DNA of 28,948 nucleotides from UBA7236 sp043727235 (GTDB lineage: Bacteria; Bacteroidota; Bacteroidia; Chitinophagales; BACL12): NCBI GenBank assembly GCA_043727235.1, contig JAYSYX010000246.1, positions 1 through 28,948 on the forward strand, given 5' to 3'. Numbering within the stretch: position 1 is the first letter of the stretch; every line of letters starts with the position of its first letter. The position numbers and the translations under genes were made by a program. Shown here one piece after another: positions 14,311 through 22,554 of the stretch. The notes beneath the pieces were generated by a model, which searched no databases, was not told the origin of the DNA, and saw only the letters and a program-made list of their open reading frames with translations.

Positions 14311-14634
14311 ATGCATGCACCACTTCCCTTTTGCGTGTACATCCTTTTCTGTGAAAAGGATAACATGCTTTACACTGGTTTCACCTCCGATTTGCAGCGA
14401 AGATTGCGGGAACACCAAAATGGTGAAAGTAGCAATACCGCCAAACGAAGACCGGTGAAATTAATTTTTTGTGAGTATTATTTATTTAAAGAAGATGCGA
14501 TGAAAAGGGAGCATTATTTTAAAACTACGGCCGGGAAAAAGGCGATTAAAATGATGTTGGGCAGTACTTTGATAAAATTGAATTACTCTTCTCTGAAAAA
14601 CGAGGGATTGCATTTTGTTGATGAGGAATTGTAA
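14311..14634 (+). CDS. GIY-YIG domain endonuclease family protein
   Basis: A 107-residue protein almost wholly made of a GIY-YIG domain. The signature strands are CVYILFC (Y10 in the GIY position) and LYTGFT (21-25), followed by SDLQRRLREHQNG, with a later EYYLFKEDAMKREHYFK segment and an invariant-like Glu. This is the standalone YhbQ/UPF0213-like type common in Bacteroidota; relatives are structure-dependent or uncharacterised nucleases. It lacks any DNA-binding domain of a homing endonuclease, so its place next to a tRNA is not evidence for a mobile element. Confidence 0.9.
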   Translation: MHAPLPFCVYILFCEKDNMLYTGFTSDLQRRLREHQNGESSNTAKRRPVKLIFCEYYLFKEDAMKREHYFKTTAGKKAIKMMLGSTLIKLNYSSLKNEGLHFVDEEL

Positions 14635-14969
14635 TTATAAAACTTATGGTTTGTAATTGGAGTCAATTTGACTTGAATTTCCAAACTGAAAAGTAATTCT
14701 TCCATGCTTTTATATTTTTAATCAAACATTACAATTTAAATTTCTTTTCTATTTACTTTTTTCCTTTGCAAGGTCGGTTTACTTGACCATTAGATATTAA
14801 TTTATCAAAAAACCGAAAGGGTATTATCGTTCCTGTTGCATAATTTTTTCACATATATTTCCCTTCCCCCACAACCTTTTCCCTCTCCCTCCGTTACATA
14901 ACTACAATTACTAAAATAGTATAATTATATGTATATACATAGATTAATAAATCCTATCAATATAAACCA
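14635..14969. other. Gene-free AT-rich spacer
   Basis: No coding frame is convincing. It contains a weak GGTC...GACC inverted repeat near 14773-14789, a pyrimidine-rich stretch at about 14859-14892, and the 14-bp palindrome at 14928-14941 just before the exonuclease gene. I found no good promoter match for that gene. Confidence 0.6.
14928..14941. promoter_or_regulatory. Perfect 14-bp palindrome ahead of the repair genes
   Basis: TATGTATATACATA is self-complementary over its full length. It ends 28 nt before the TTG start of the exonuclease gene, a position expected for an operator. In such AT-rich DNA it could also be chance. No regulator gene is adjacent. Confidence 0.35.
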
Positions 14970-15992
14970 TTGAAACAATTATTCGAAATGACTGACAGTG
15001 GGATTTATATACCCGAAGCAAAGGTATATATTGATCCATGGAAACCGGTGGAGCGATGTATTATAACGCATGGTCACAGTGATCATGCGCGGTTTGGAAG
15101 CGGGAGTTATTTGTGCCATCATTACACGAAGCCGATATTAAAATATCGTCTTTCTCCAGATATAAATTGCGAAAGTGTGGAATATGGTGAAAAGGTGATG
15201 ATAAATGGTGTGCAAATCTCGCTACATCCCGCTGCACATATTCCGGGATCGGCACAGATACGGATTGAAAAAAATGGACAGGTTTTAGTTGTGAGTGGAG
15301 ATTATAAAACGGAAAATGACGGATTAAGCGGCGATTTTGAATTGGTGCAATGCCATACGTTTATTTCTGAATCTACCTTCGGACTTCCCATATTTAAATG
15401 GAAACCGCAAACAGAAATATTTGATGAAATAAATTCCTGGTGGAAAAATAATATCAGTCAAAATAAAACATCTGTACTCATTGGATATGCTTTGGGTAAG
15501 GCACAGAGAATTCTTAAAAATGTAGATAAAAATATTGGCAGGATATTTTTACATGGTGCAGTGTATAATATTAATGAGGCGTTGAGAGGTGCAGGTTTAG
15601 AATTGGATCATTTTGAAAGGGTAAGTCCGGAAATTCCAGCTTCAGAATATAAAAATGCGATGATAGTTGCTCCATCAAGTGCTTTGGGAACTCCATGGAT
15701 GAAAAAATTTTCTCCTTATACTGTTGGTTATTGCAGCGGATGGATGCAAGTAAGAGGAAACAAACGGCGTGAAGCAATTGATCGGGGATTTGTTATGAGT
15801 GATCATGCCGACTGGGAACAACTGAATGAAGTAATAAGTGGCACCGGTGCAGAAAGTGTTTTTATAACCCATGGATACACCGCAACTTTTGTAAAATGGT
15901 TACGTGAAAAAGGAATTGATGCGCATGAACTGGAAACATATTTTACCGGAGAAACAACAACTGCTGAGACTGATTTAAATGCGGAACAATGA
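14970..15992 (+). CDS. Ligase-associated DNA exonuclease (metallo-beta-lactamase/beta-CASP fold)
   Basis: A 340-residue nuclease of the group linked to bacterial ATP-dependent ligases. The metal motif HGHSDH is at 34-39 and Asp111 sits in VVSGDYK. GYALGKAQRIL, the SSALGTPWMKKF segment, YCSGWMQ and FVMSDHADW near the C-terminus match beta-CASP motifs. The start is TTG at 14970, which retains the conserved opening strand LFEMTDSGIYIPEAKVYIDPW; the ATG at 14988 would cut it. Its stop overlaps the ligase start (ATGA), so the two are translationally coupled. The role is inferred as end processing in DNA repair. Confidence 0.92.
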   Translation: MKQLFEMTDSGIYIPEAKVYIDPWKPVERCIITHGHSDHARFGSGSYLCHHYTKPILKYRLSPDINCESVEYGEKVMINGVQISLHPAAHIPGSAQIRIEKNGQVLVVSGDYKTENDGLSGDFELVQCHTFISESTFGLPIFKWKPQTEIFDEINSWWKNNISQNKTSVLIGYALGKAQRILKNVDKNIGRIFLHGAVYNINEALRGAGLELDHFERVSPEIPASEYKNAMIVAPSSALGTPWMKKFSPYTVGYCSGWMQVRGNKRREAIDRGFVMSDHADWEQLNEVISGTGAESVFITHGYTATFVKWLREKGIDAHELETYFTGETTTAETDLNAEQ

Positions 15993-17569
15993 AATTATTT
16001 GCAGAATTATTTTCAAATCTGAGTCAGACAAATAAAACGAATGATAGAATTATCATTTTAAAAGATTATTTCGAAAATGCATCAGATCAGGATAAGATAT
16101 GGGCAATTTATTTATTGAGCGGAAGAAAAATAAAGCGTCAGGTTAATCATACCCAATTAAGAACATGGGCAATGGAAGCAACCGGTTTACCTCAATGGTT
16201 ATTTGAAGAGTGTTATCACTCCGTAGGTGATCTTTCCGAAACCATTGCATTGTTATTACCACAACCCACGGGAGTTTCCAATGGTAGTTTAAGTGAGTGG
16301 ATAGAAAAAATTCAGCATATTAGTAAACAACAGGAACAAGATCGAAAAGAGTTTCTTTTAGCTGCCTGGCGATCATTTGATACTGCAGAAAAATTTGCAT
16401 TCAATAAATTAATTACCGGTGCATTTCGCATAGGAGTTTCTGAAAAAATGGTAATTAATGCATTAAGCGAATTAACCGGAATTTCAAGCAATATATTATC
16501 TCATCGCATGGCAGGTAATTGGAATCCTTCTGATCTTACCTATCACAATTTAATTTTTGAAGACAGAATTCACACAGATATCTCACAACCCTATCCCTTT
16601 TTTCTCGCATATCCAATTGAAGGTGAAGTTGCCTCTCTTGGTGAACCAAAAGATTTGCAGGCAGAGTGGAAATGGGATGGAATACGAGGACAACTCATCG
16701 TAAGAAAAAATGAAATTTTTCTATGGAGTCGCGGGGAAGATCTTGTTACTGAAAAATTTCCGGAATTGCAGATATTAAAAGATCATTTATCGGATGGAAT
16801 TGTTTTGGATGGAGAAATCATTTGTTATGAAAATGGTCATCCTTTGCCCTTTGCTGTTTTACAAACACGTATCGGGAGAAAAAATATTACCGCAAAAATA
16901 TTAAAGGAAGCTCCGGTGGCATTTATTGTTTATGATATTCTGGAATTTAATAATGAGGATATCAGAGAAAACCCATTATCAGAAAGAAGGAAAATAATAA
17001 CTGATTTGAATGCTGTTTATCCGATGGTAATATCACCGGAAATAATTTTTGAGAGTTGGGAACAATTAACAGAAATTAGAACACAAAGCCGTGAACATTT
17101 TTCGGAAGGTATCATGTTAAAACGAAAAAATTCTCCCTATCAGGTCGGACGAAAAAAAGGAAATTGGTGGAAATGGAAAGTAGATCCATATTCCACAGAT
17201 GCTGTTTTAATTTATGCACAAAAAGGCAGCGGAAGAAGAGCTGACCTGTATACGGATTATACATTTGCTGTTTGGGATACTTCAGGAATTGAAAAAAAAT
17301 TGGTAATATTTGCCAAAGCATATTCCGGACTAACAGATAAGGAAATTCGCGAAGTGGATAATTTTGTAAAAAGAAATACACTGGAAAAATTTGGGCCGGT
17401 GCGCACTGTTACACCGCAATTGGTATTCGAGATCGGATTTGAAGGAATTGCATTATCCGGTCGGCACAAGAGCGGAGTTGCAGTTCGTTTTCCAAGAATA
17501 TTAAGGTGGAGAAAGGATAAAAAAATGGAGGATGCTAATACGCTGGAGGATCTGAAGGGATTGTTATAA
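15989..17569 (+). CDS. ATP-dependent DNA ligase (Lhr/Exo-associated type)
   Basis: A 526-residue ligase. An N-terminal helical DNA-binding domain (about 1-190) precedes the nucleotidyltransferase core. The adenylation motif K-W-D-G-I-R puts the catalytic lysine at 228. SRGEDLVTEKFPEL and LDGEIICY form motif III and IIIa, EGIMLKRKNSPY motif IV, and NWWKWK motif V. A C-terminal OB domain follows (about 395-520). It belongs to the bacterial group encoded with a metallo-beta-lactamase exonuclease, Lhr-type helicase and a phosphoesterase. Here only the exonuclease is present, overlapping by 4 nt; helicase and phosphoesterase are missing. The main NAD-dependent ligase should lie elsewhere. Confidence 0.94.
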   Translation: MKLFAELFSNLSQTNKTNDRIIILKDYFENASDQDKIWAIYLLSGRKIKRQVNHTQLRTWAMEATGLPQWLFEECYHSVGDLSETIALLLPQPTGVSNGSLSEWIEKIQHISKQQEQDRKEFLLAAWRSFDTAEKFAFNKLITGAFRIGVSEKMVINALSELTGISSNILSHRMAGNWNPSDLTYHNLIFEDRIHTDISQPYPFFLAYPIEGEVASLGEPKDLQAEWKWDGIRGQLIVRKNEIFLWSRGEDLVTEKFPELQILKDHLSDGIVLDGEIICYENGHPLPFAVLQTRIGRKNITAKILKEAPVAFIVYDILEFNNEDIRENPLSERRKIITDLNAVYPMVISPEIIFESWEQLTEIRTQSREHFSEGIMLKRKNSPYQVGRKKGNWWKWKVDPYSTDAVLIYAQKGSGRRADLYTDYTFAVWDTSGIEKKLVIFAKAYSGLTDKEIREVDNFVKRNTLEKFGPVRTVTPQLVFEIGFEGIALSGRHKSGVAVRFPRILRWRKDKKMEDANTLEDLKGLL

Positions 17570-17837
17570 AAAAAGTTTCTTTATTTATAACAACATTAAA
17601 ACATAATTTTTATTCTAAAAGTAGAATTAAATATCATCTTTTTGCAAATCAATCGATATTAGGTGAATCGCAATTTTATAATGCTCACCCAAACCGTGAA
17701 TTAATAATTATCATGAAAAATAAATATAATTAATCCTAATATATTTATACTTCAGATATATATTGTCGAACTTTAATTAATGACCTTTTACTCTTGATAA
17801 GGCATTAATCAAAAATTCCAAAAATTAAATCGAAACA

Positions 17838-18956
17838 TCACAAATACTTATACCACACAAACTTCGGCCTATAGATCCTTGCATCGTCAAACAGATCGAA
17901 AAAATTGAAAGAATTTTCGTTGTATGATAATAATAATGAGCCATCTGCTAATACAAATTGAGGATGTACATAAGCGTTGTATGTAAATAGATCGCCACCG
18001 GTTTCGGGGGTTACATACACAGTTTGGCGTGATTTCCACGGGCCTTTTGGTGTAGTAGACTCCCAGGTATAAATTGTCGGGCCTAAAAATCCTTCCTGCG
18101 TTACTAAACGATATTTTCCGGCAGTATAAAATACAGCATATTGTGCGGAAACATCTACCGGTAATCCGCTTTGTTTTTCTAATCTTCCAACAGTTGAAGC
18201 GGGTTCAGTTGTGGACCAACTTGTTCCGTTCCAGAATTCTTTTGTTCCATAAATATTATCGGCAGGAATTCTAGCAACGTGCGCGTATTTTGTAAATGCC
18301 GTTTCTTCTGCTCCATAAACATATATGTAATCTCCATCCTCCATTAAAGCTGCTCCCCAAATTATATTTTCGTCCTCAAATGCGGGAGTCCTGCTAATTT
18401 CTGTAAGGTCTGGTAAACTGAATGCAACAAGATCGGTGCGCACATAATGAAAATCGAAAATTCCTCCTCCGGTCCTGATAAAATATTCCATATATACATA
18501 AAGTGTTTCGCCGATAACAGTTCCATCTCCGGGCCAATACCATTCATTAACCGGATCGGGAGTTGTTACAAAGGCATCGGGATCCTCAATTGTGTTTGTA
18601 ACTAAAGTAGTTAAACTTGCTCCGGATTGCACCACAAAACAGTTGCGAATAAGTTCAGTTCCCGGGCGTGAAAAGTCAGCGTAAACGGTATCTAAAAAAG
18701 AATCCCCAAACATCCAAACTGTCCTCCCATCGGGCAAGGCAACTGAATAGGTTGCATCACCACCAGTCCATCCATTGCCATAGGTATTGAACATACCATT
18801 AAATTTCGGGGCCTTTTTAGCAAAAATTCCTCCCACCGCATATTGGGCGCTTGCTTCGTCTGAAATTTCTTCCTCTAAAGTAAGCTCTTTGCTGCAGGAA
18901 ATCAGTAATATAAACGCTGCGAAAAGCAGTGCTGAGTTATGTATCAGGTTTTTCAT
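17838..18956 (-). CDS. Secreted lipoprotein with beta-propeller-like domain (DUF4185/DUF5005-like)
   Basis: A 372-residue predicted lipoprotein: hydrophobic segment at 8-20 and lipobox LISC (Cys21), then an acidic linker. The body starts with GNGWTGGDATYSVALPDGRT and VWMFGDSF, a pattern typical of five-bladed propeller domains resembling DUF4185 or DUF5005, which are related to glycoside hydrolase folds. Later blades show WYWPGDGTVIGETLYVYMEY, IIWGAALMEDGDYIYVYGAE and YNAYVHPQF. A carbohydrate-related function is possible but catalytic residues cannot be assigned. It stands alone, convergent with the ligase gene and divergent from heme A synthase. Confidence 0.72.
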   Translation of the reverse strand: MKNLIHNSALLFAAFILLISCSKELTLEEEISDEASAQYAVGGIFAKKAPKFNGMFNTYGNGWTGGDATYSVALPDGRTVWMFGDSFLDTVYADFSRPGTELIRNCFVVQSGASLTTLVTNTIEDPDAFVTTPDPVNEWYWPGDGTVIGETLYVYMEYFIRTGGGIFDFHYVRTDLVAFSLPDLTEISRTPAFEDENIIWGAALMEDGDYIYVYGAEETAFTKYAHVARIPADNIYGTKEFWNGTSWSTTEPASTVGRLEKQSGLPVDVSAQYAVFYTAGKYRLVTQEGFLGPTIYTWESTTPKGPWKSRQTVYVTPETGGDLFTYNAYVHPQFVLADGSLLLSYNENSFNFFDLFDDARIYRPKFVWYKYL

Positions 18957-18980
18957 ATGCTTAATTTTTTATAATTCATC

Positions 18981-19023
18981 AACCGTATCAACATTTTACG
19001 GTTCGAATCCTGTAACAAATATA
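18981..19023 (-). promoter_or_regulatory. -7 box and leader inverted repeat of the propeller lipoprotein gene
   Basis: On the minus strand TATATTTG at 19023-19016 matches TAnnTTTG exactly, although no -33 box is placed correctly. Downstream in the leader, AACCGTA (18981-18987) and TACGGTT (18997-19003) are 7-nt perfect inverted arms with a 9-nt centre. This hairpin or operator lies 25 nt before the start codon. Confidence 0.45.
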
Positions 19024-19138
19024 TAACAGCACAAACTAGAATTATAACATCACAAATTATTTAATTTGTAATATACCCTGGAATGGTTGAAAAATGGCCC
19101 ATATTTCAACACAAGGACAAAGTTTTGTTTCTCTGACC

Positions 19139-19146
19139 TAATTTTG
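19139..19146 (+). promoter_or_regulatory. -7 box for heme A synthase gene
   Basis: TAATTTTG is an exact match to TAnnTTTG. No -33 TTTG is at the right distance. A transcript starting near 19151 would begin about 10 nt before the ATG at 19162, and excludes the upstream TTG codon at 19087 as the start. Confidence 0.5.
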
Positions 19147-19161
19147 CATAAATTTGAAAGA

Positions 19162-20193
19162 ATGAAGGCAGTTCGTATCTGGTTGTGGACAGGAGTGGTG
19201 ATGGTATTAATTCAGGTAATGATTGGTGGTATCACCCGTTTGACAGAATCTGGTCTTTCAATTGCAGAATGGGATGTAGTGATGGGAAGTTTACCTCCGG
19301 GAAATGAAGCCGAATGGGATAAAGAATTTCAGGCCTACCAATCTTCCGCTCAATATTCAAAAATAAACAGTGATTTTAATGTAGATCAATTTAAAAAGAT
19401 CTATTGGTGGGAATTCATCCATCGCAACTGGGCAAGATTGATCAGCATTGTATTTTTATTTCCATTTATTTATTTTCTTATTAAAAAGAAATTTAATGTA
19501 GCGTGGATAAAAAAATTAGCAATTGTTTTTCTTTTGGGTGGATTACAAGGATTTGTCGGATGGATCATGGTTGCCAGCGGACTAGAAGGAGATCCATGGG
19601 TTGATCCGTCGAAACTTACCATACATTTATTGCTTGCCTTGATCGTTTTTATGTATTTGATATGGTTGGCCTTATCCTACAGAGAAACGAATGTGGTTTC
19701 TGATCATCCGGGCGCTAACAGATCAATAAAATGGATCATCGTTTTAATCCTTATTCAGATAGGTCTCGGTGGATTAATGGCTGGCACTGATGCCGGAAGA
19801 TTATATAATACCTACCCTCTTATGAATGGAAAAATAATTCCTGATGGTGCATTTCATGGAATTTTTTCTGCGGATAAATTAGTAGCCTTAAGCACTGAGA
19901 TTAATTTTATGCATCGCAGTTTTGCAATTATTGTATCGTTGGCGATTATTGGTTTCTGGTTTCAAAACAGAAAATACACTTCTGCAAGAATACATAAATT
20001 GAACAGCATCTTTCTATTGGTTTTGTGTCTGCAATTTTTATTAGGTGTATTTACCTTGTTGGGAAGTACTGAAAAAATTCCGATATTTTTGGGAGTTTCG
20101 CATCAGGTAGTTGCTTGTATATTATTAGGATTATCAGTAACAATTCTATTTTATTCAAAACATAGAAATGGTGTGGTGATCAAAAAACTATAA
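19162..20193 (+). CDS. ctaA: Heme A synthase (COX15/CtaA family)
   Basis: This protein oxidises heme O to heme A for aa3-type cytochrome oxidases. About eight transmembrane helices are visible. The conserved histidines lie in EFIHRNW (H87), LTIHLLL (H155), NFMHRSF (H251) and GVSHQVV (H314). The helix 1 motif GGITRLTESGLSIAEWD and the loop NTYPLMNGKIIPD are typical of the COX15-like subgroup. I chose ATG 19162 (343 residues) over the TTG at 19087 because family members begin just before helix 1 and a -7 box lies between the two. It precedes a secreted peptidase gene by 34 nt. Confidence 0.92.
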   Translation: MKAVRIWLWTGVVMVLIQVMIGGITRLTESGLSIAEWDVVMGSLPPGNEAEWDKEFQAYQSSAQYSKINSDFNVDQFKKIYWWEFIHRNWARLISIVFLFPFIYFLIKKKFNVAWIKKLAIVFLLGGLQGFVGWIMVASGLEGDPWVDPSKLTIHLLLALIVFMYLIWLALSYRETNVVSDHPGANRSIKWIIVLILIQIGLGGLMAGTDAGRLYNTYPLMNGKIIPDGAFHGIFSADKLVALSTEINFMHRSFAIIVSLAIIGFWFQNRKYTSARIHKLNSIFLLVLCLQFLLGVFTLLGSTEKIPIFLGVSHQVVACILLGLSVTILFYSKHRNGVVIKKL

Positions 20194-20227
20194 TAATTCA
20201 TTTAATTTTATTCTTAATGAGGAAGTG

Positions 20228-21076
20228 ATGGCAATTAAAAAATACGCACTTATTCTGATATTATTATTCAGTGTGGTTTCTCTTTTTTCTCAGTCTTCAA
20301 AACATCCGAAGGGAAGTTTATTTATAATTGGTGGGGGCGACAGAACAGAAGCACTGATGAAGGCCATGATGCAAACGGCACAACTTGCACCTGATGATTA
20401 TGTTGCAGTGTTACCCATGTCGAGCGAAGAACCGGATACTTCATATTATTATTTTAAATGGGATATTGAATTATATTGTAAGAATACGATATCGAATTTA
20501 AATTTTACGAAAGAAACTGCGAATGATAAGAAAATGTTGGATTCACTTTTAGGTGCTAAATTAATTTTTATAACCGGTGGTGATCAAAACAGATTCATGG
20601 AAATTGTAATAGGAACGCCAATTTATGATGTAATTCACAAGGCATATCAAAATGGAGCTGTGATATCAGGAACAAGTGCAGGAGCTGCAGTTATGAGCAA
20701 ATATATGATAACGGGAAATCAATTACTGGATACAACATATTATTCCACTTTTTATTCCATTGTTGATAATAATATTGAATTTAAGGAAGGATTAGGTTTA
20801 GCAGAGAATTTAATAGTTGATCAGCATTTTGTTGCAAGAAGCAGATATAACAGATTGTTTTCAGCTATGAGCGAATACCCAGGCATTTTATGTGTGGGTA
20901 TTGATGAGGCCACTGCTTTGGTAATTCAGGGTAAAAAAGCAAGTGTTGCAGGAGAGAGCCAGGTTATCTATATGAAAAACAGAGGCAATATTTCCAGAGA
21001 TAAAAATAATTACCTGCGATTTGAAAATGTGAGGATCAAAATATTTGTGCCGGGTGATAGTTTTAAGGTAAGGTAG
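20228..21076 (+). CDS. Secreted cyanophycinase-like peptidase (S51 family)
   Basis: A 282-residue protein with a signal peptide (about 1-21, ending LFSQ). The body is a class-I-glutamine-amidotransferase-like domain: GSLFIIGGGDR at 29-39, FITGGDQNRF at about 114-123, and nucleophile motif GTSAG at 148-152 (Ser150). The DQHF segment (198-201) with following Arg residues matches cyanophycinase. These enzymes release dipeptides from cyanophycin or act as aspartyl dipeptidases; the substrate here is unknown. The GTG at 20225 is immediately before the ATG and both are possible starts. Its stop is one base from the convergent stop of nosY. Confidence 0.88.
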   Translation: MAIKKYALILILLFSVVSLFSQSSKHPKGSLFIIGGGDRTEALMKAMMQTAQLAPDDYVAVLPMSSEEPDTSYYYFKWDIELYCKNTISNLNFTKETANDKKMLDSLLGAKLIFITGGDQNRFMEIVIGTPIYDVIHKAYQNGAVISGTSAGAAVMSKYMITGNQLLDTTYYSTFYSIVDNNIEFKEGLGLAENLIVDQHFVARSRYNRLFSAMSEYPGILCVGIDEATALVIQGKKASVAGESQVIYMKNRGNISRDKNNYLRFENVRIKIFVPGDSFKVR

Positions 21077-21077
21077 T

Positions 21078-21842
21078 TCAGATATCTTTTTTTACAAATT
21101 TCCGCAAGCTGATTAGCAATGGAATTAAAATCCAGAATCCGATTGCGATAAAACAAGAGATAATACCATTGGCGGATCCGAGAAAATTATTGAATACAGC
21201 TCCTGTATAACCCATAATTGCTGCAACATCCAACTGCATAAGCAGTATTATTCTGATCAGATCCACAGGATTAAAAAATGCAAGTGCCAGCACAAATTTT
21301 TCTATGGGATAATTACTCAAAGCGAACATTGTAATTAATACCAGCGCATCATAAATAAAAACAAAATAAAACCACAATAAAAGTGCAACACCTATTCCTT
21401 TGGCTTTATCGCGTGCATATACTGATGCCAGAAAAGCCAGTGATACAAATACAAAGGTGAGTGTTATTCCTCCGCAAATCAATAATAATCCCGCCGCATT
21501 GGGTGCAAATAGTAATACAGGAATTCCACATCCGATTAAAAAAGCAACTGCCAGTGAAATGCTTACCCCAAAATACTGACTAATAAAAAGTTTTTTTCTT
21601 TTTACCGGTTGTGCTAAAAGTAATTCAGTAAATTCATAAGAATTGTAATAATAAGAACTTGCAAAAATGATGCTGAACAAAGGAAGAACAATTAGTACAA
21701 TACTAAGTAAACTACTTATTGATTTAATGGGATTGTCGTTAAGTGAAAAGAACCCCAACGAAATCGCGAGTAAAAATACAGTATAGGCAATAAGTATTTT
21801 ATTGCGGATTATATCAAGAAATACATATTTAATTATTTTCAT
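21078..21842 (-). CDS. nosY: Nos ABC transporter permease NosY
   Basis: A 254-residue protein with six hydrophobic helices, typical of ABC-2 type permeases. It contains the NosY-like EFTELLLAQPVKRKKLFISQYFG block at about 72-94 and a FNPVDLIRIILLMQLDVAAIMGYTGAVF segment near 190. With NosF it forms the ATP-driven complex of the NosDFY system for assembly of the copper-sulfide CuZ site of nitrous oxide reductase. It is the last gene of the operon and overlaps nosF by 14 nt. No terminator separates it from the convergent peptidase gene. Confidence 0.88.
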   Translation of the reverse strand: MKIIKYVFLDIIRNKILIAYTVFLLAISLGFFSLNDNPIKSISSLLSIVLIVLPLFSIIFASSYYYNSYEFTELLLAQPVKRKKLFISQYFGVSISLAVAFLIGCGIPVLLFAPNAAGLLLICGGITLTFVFVSLAFLASVYARDKAKGIGVALLLWFYFVFIYDALVLITMFALSNYPIEKFVLALAFFNPVDLIRIILLMQLDVAAIMGYTGAVFNNFLGSANGIISCFIAIGFWILIPLLISLRKFVKKDI

Positions 21843-22554
21843 GTAATACTTTTATTTCGGTCATAATTTTTGCAATTGCCTTGCTTAAATTTTGAGTACC
21901 TGTTTCTTTGATCAATGATTCCATACTTTTAAAAAACTCAATTTCTCCGTCGATCAGGTATACTACATGTGTTGTAATTTCCTCGAGATCTGCTAAAATA
22001 TGTGAGGAGATTATAATGAGTTTGCCCTTTTCTTTTTCCTTTTTAATTTTTTCCTTTAATAATTCTGCCGAGAGTGGATCCAGACCTGCGGTTGGTTCAT
22101 CCAAAATAAGTATTTCGGGGTCGAACATAAAAGCTATTGCTGCATTTACTTTTTGCTTCATTCCACCGGATAGAGCTCCCAATGGTTTATTTATAAATAA
22201 TCCTATTTCAAATTGTTCAATTAGTTCGCGATCAATATTCGTTATCTCTTCTCTTATATCCTGAATCATATTAAATAACTGTTGCACTTTCATATTATCC
22301 GGAAAACGAACGATCTGTGGCATATATCCGATCTTTTTTCTGTAATTTCCGGTGACAGTTATTTTTTCTCCCATTACCTCAATGCTTCCTTTATCGGGAA
22401 AAACCAAACCGAGAATACTTTTCATGAGGGTTGATTTGCCCGAACCGTTGGGGCCGATCAATGCAACAGATTGTTCAGGAAATAAATTAACGGATACATT
22501 ATTTAATGCAGCTAATTTATTATACGTTTTGCTGATGTTTTGAATTTTGATCAT
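21829..22554 (-). CDS. nosF: Nos ABC transporter ATPase NosF
   Basis: A 241-residue ATP-binding protein. Walker A GPNGSGKST is at 34-42, the signature LSGGMKQ at 128-134, Walker B LILDEP at 149-154 followed by TAGLDP, and the switch His in SSHILADLEEI. The sequence is typical of NosF, whose ATPase energises NosDFY. It overlaps nosD by 4 nt upstream and nosY by 14 nt downstream, which implies coupled translation and matched amounts of the complex. Confidence 0.93.
   Translation of the reverse strand: MIKIQNISKTYNKLAALNNVSVNLFPEQSVALIGPNGSGKSTLMKSILGLVFPDKGSIEVMGEKITVTGNYRKKIGYMPQIVRFPDNMKVQQLFNMIQDIREEITNIDRELIEQFEIGLFINKPLGALSGGMKQKVNAAIAFMFDPEILILDEPTAGLDPLSAELLKEKIKKEKEKGKLIIISSHILADLEEITTHVVYLIDGEIEFFKSMESLIKETGTQNLSKAIAKIMTEIKVLHENN

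Noticed and set aside
14061..14634. Possible integrative element with tRNA-Phe as attachment site and the GIY-YIG gene as cargo
   Set aside because: The duplicated tRNA part is the 5' half and not the 3' end, no integrase is present, and the GIY-YIG protein is the common standalone type without a homing domain.
17570..17837. Small gene or RNA between the ligase and the propeller lipoprotein
   Set aside because: Very AT-rich with only a 5-bp inverted repeat (GGTGA/TCACC) and a six-codon ATG frame; nothing supports a gene.
19087..19161. 25-residue N-terminal extension of heme A synthase from a TTG codon
   Set aside because: The family begins just before helix 1, the extension has no family resemblance, and a TAATTTTG promoter box lies within it.
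22352..22543. Plus-strand frame opposite nosF
   Set aside because: It is an antisense shadow of the highly conserved Walker A region and has no promoter or family features.
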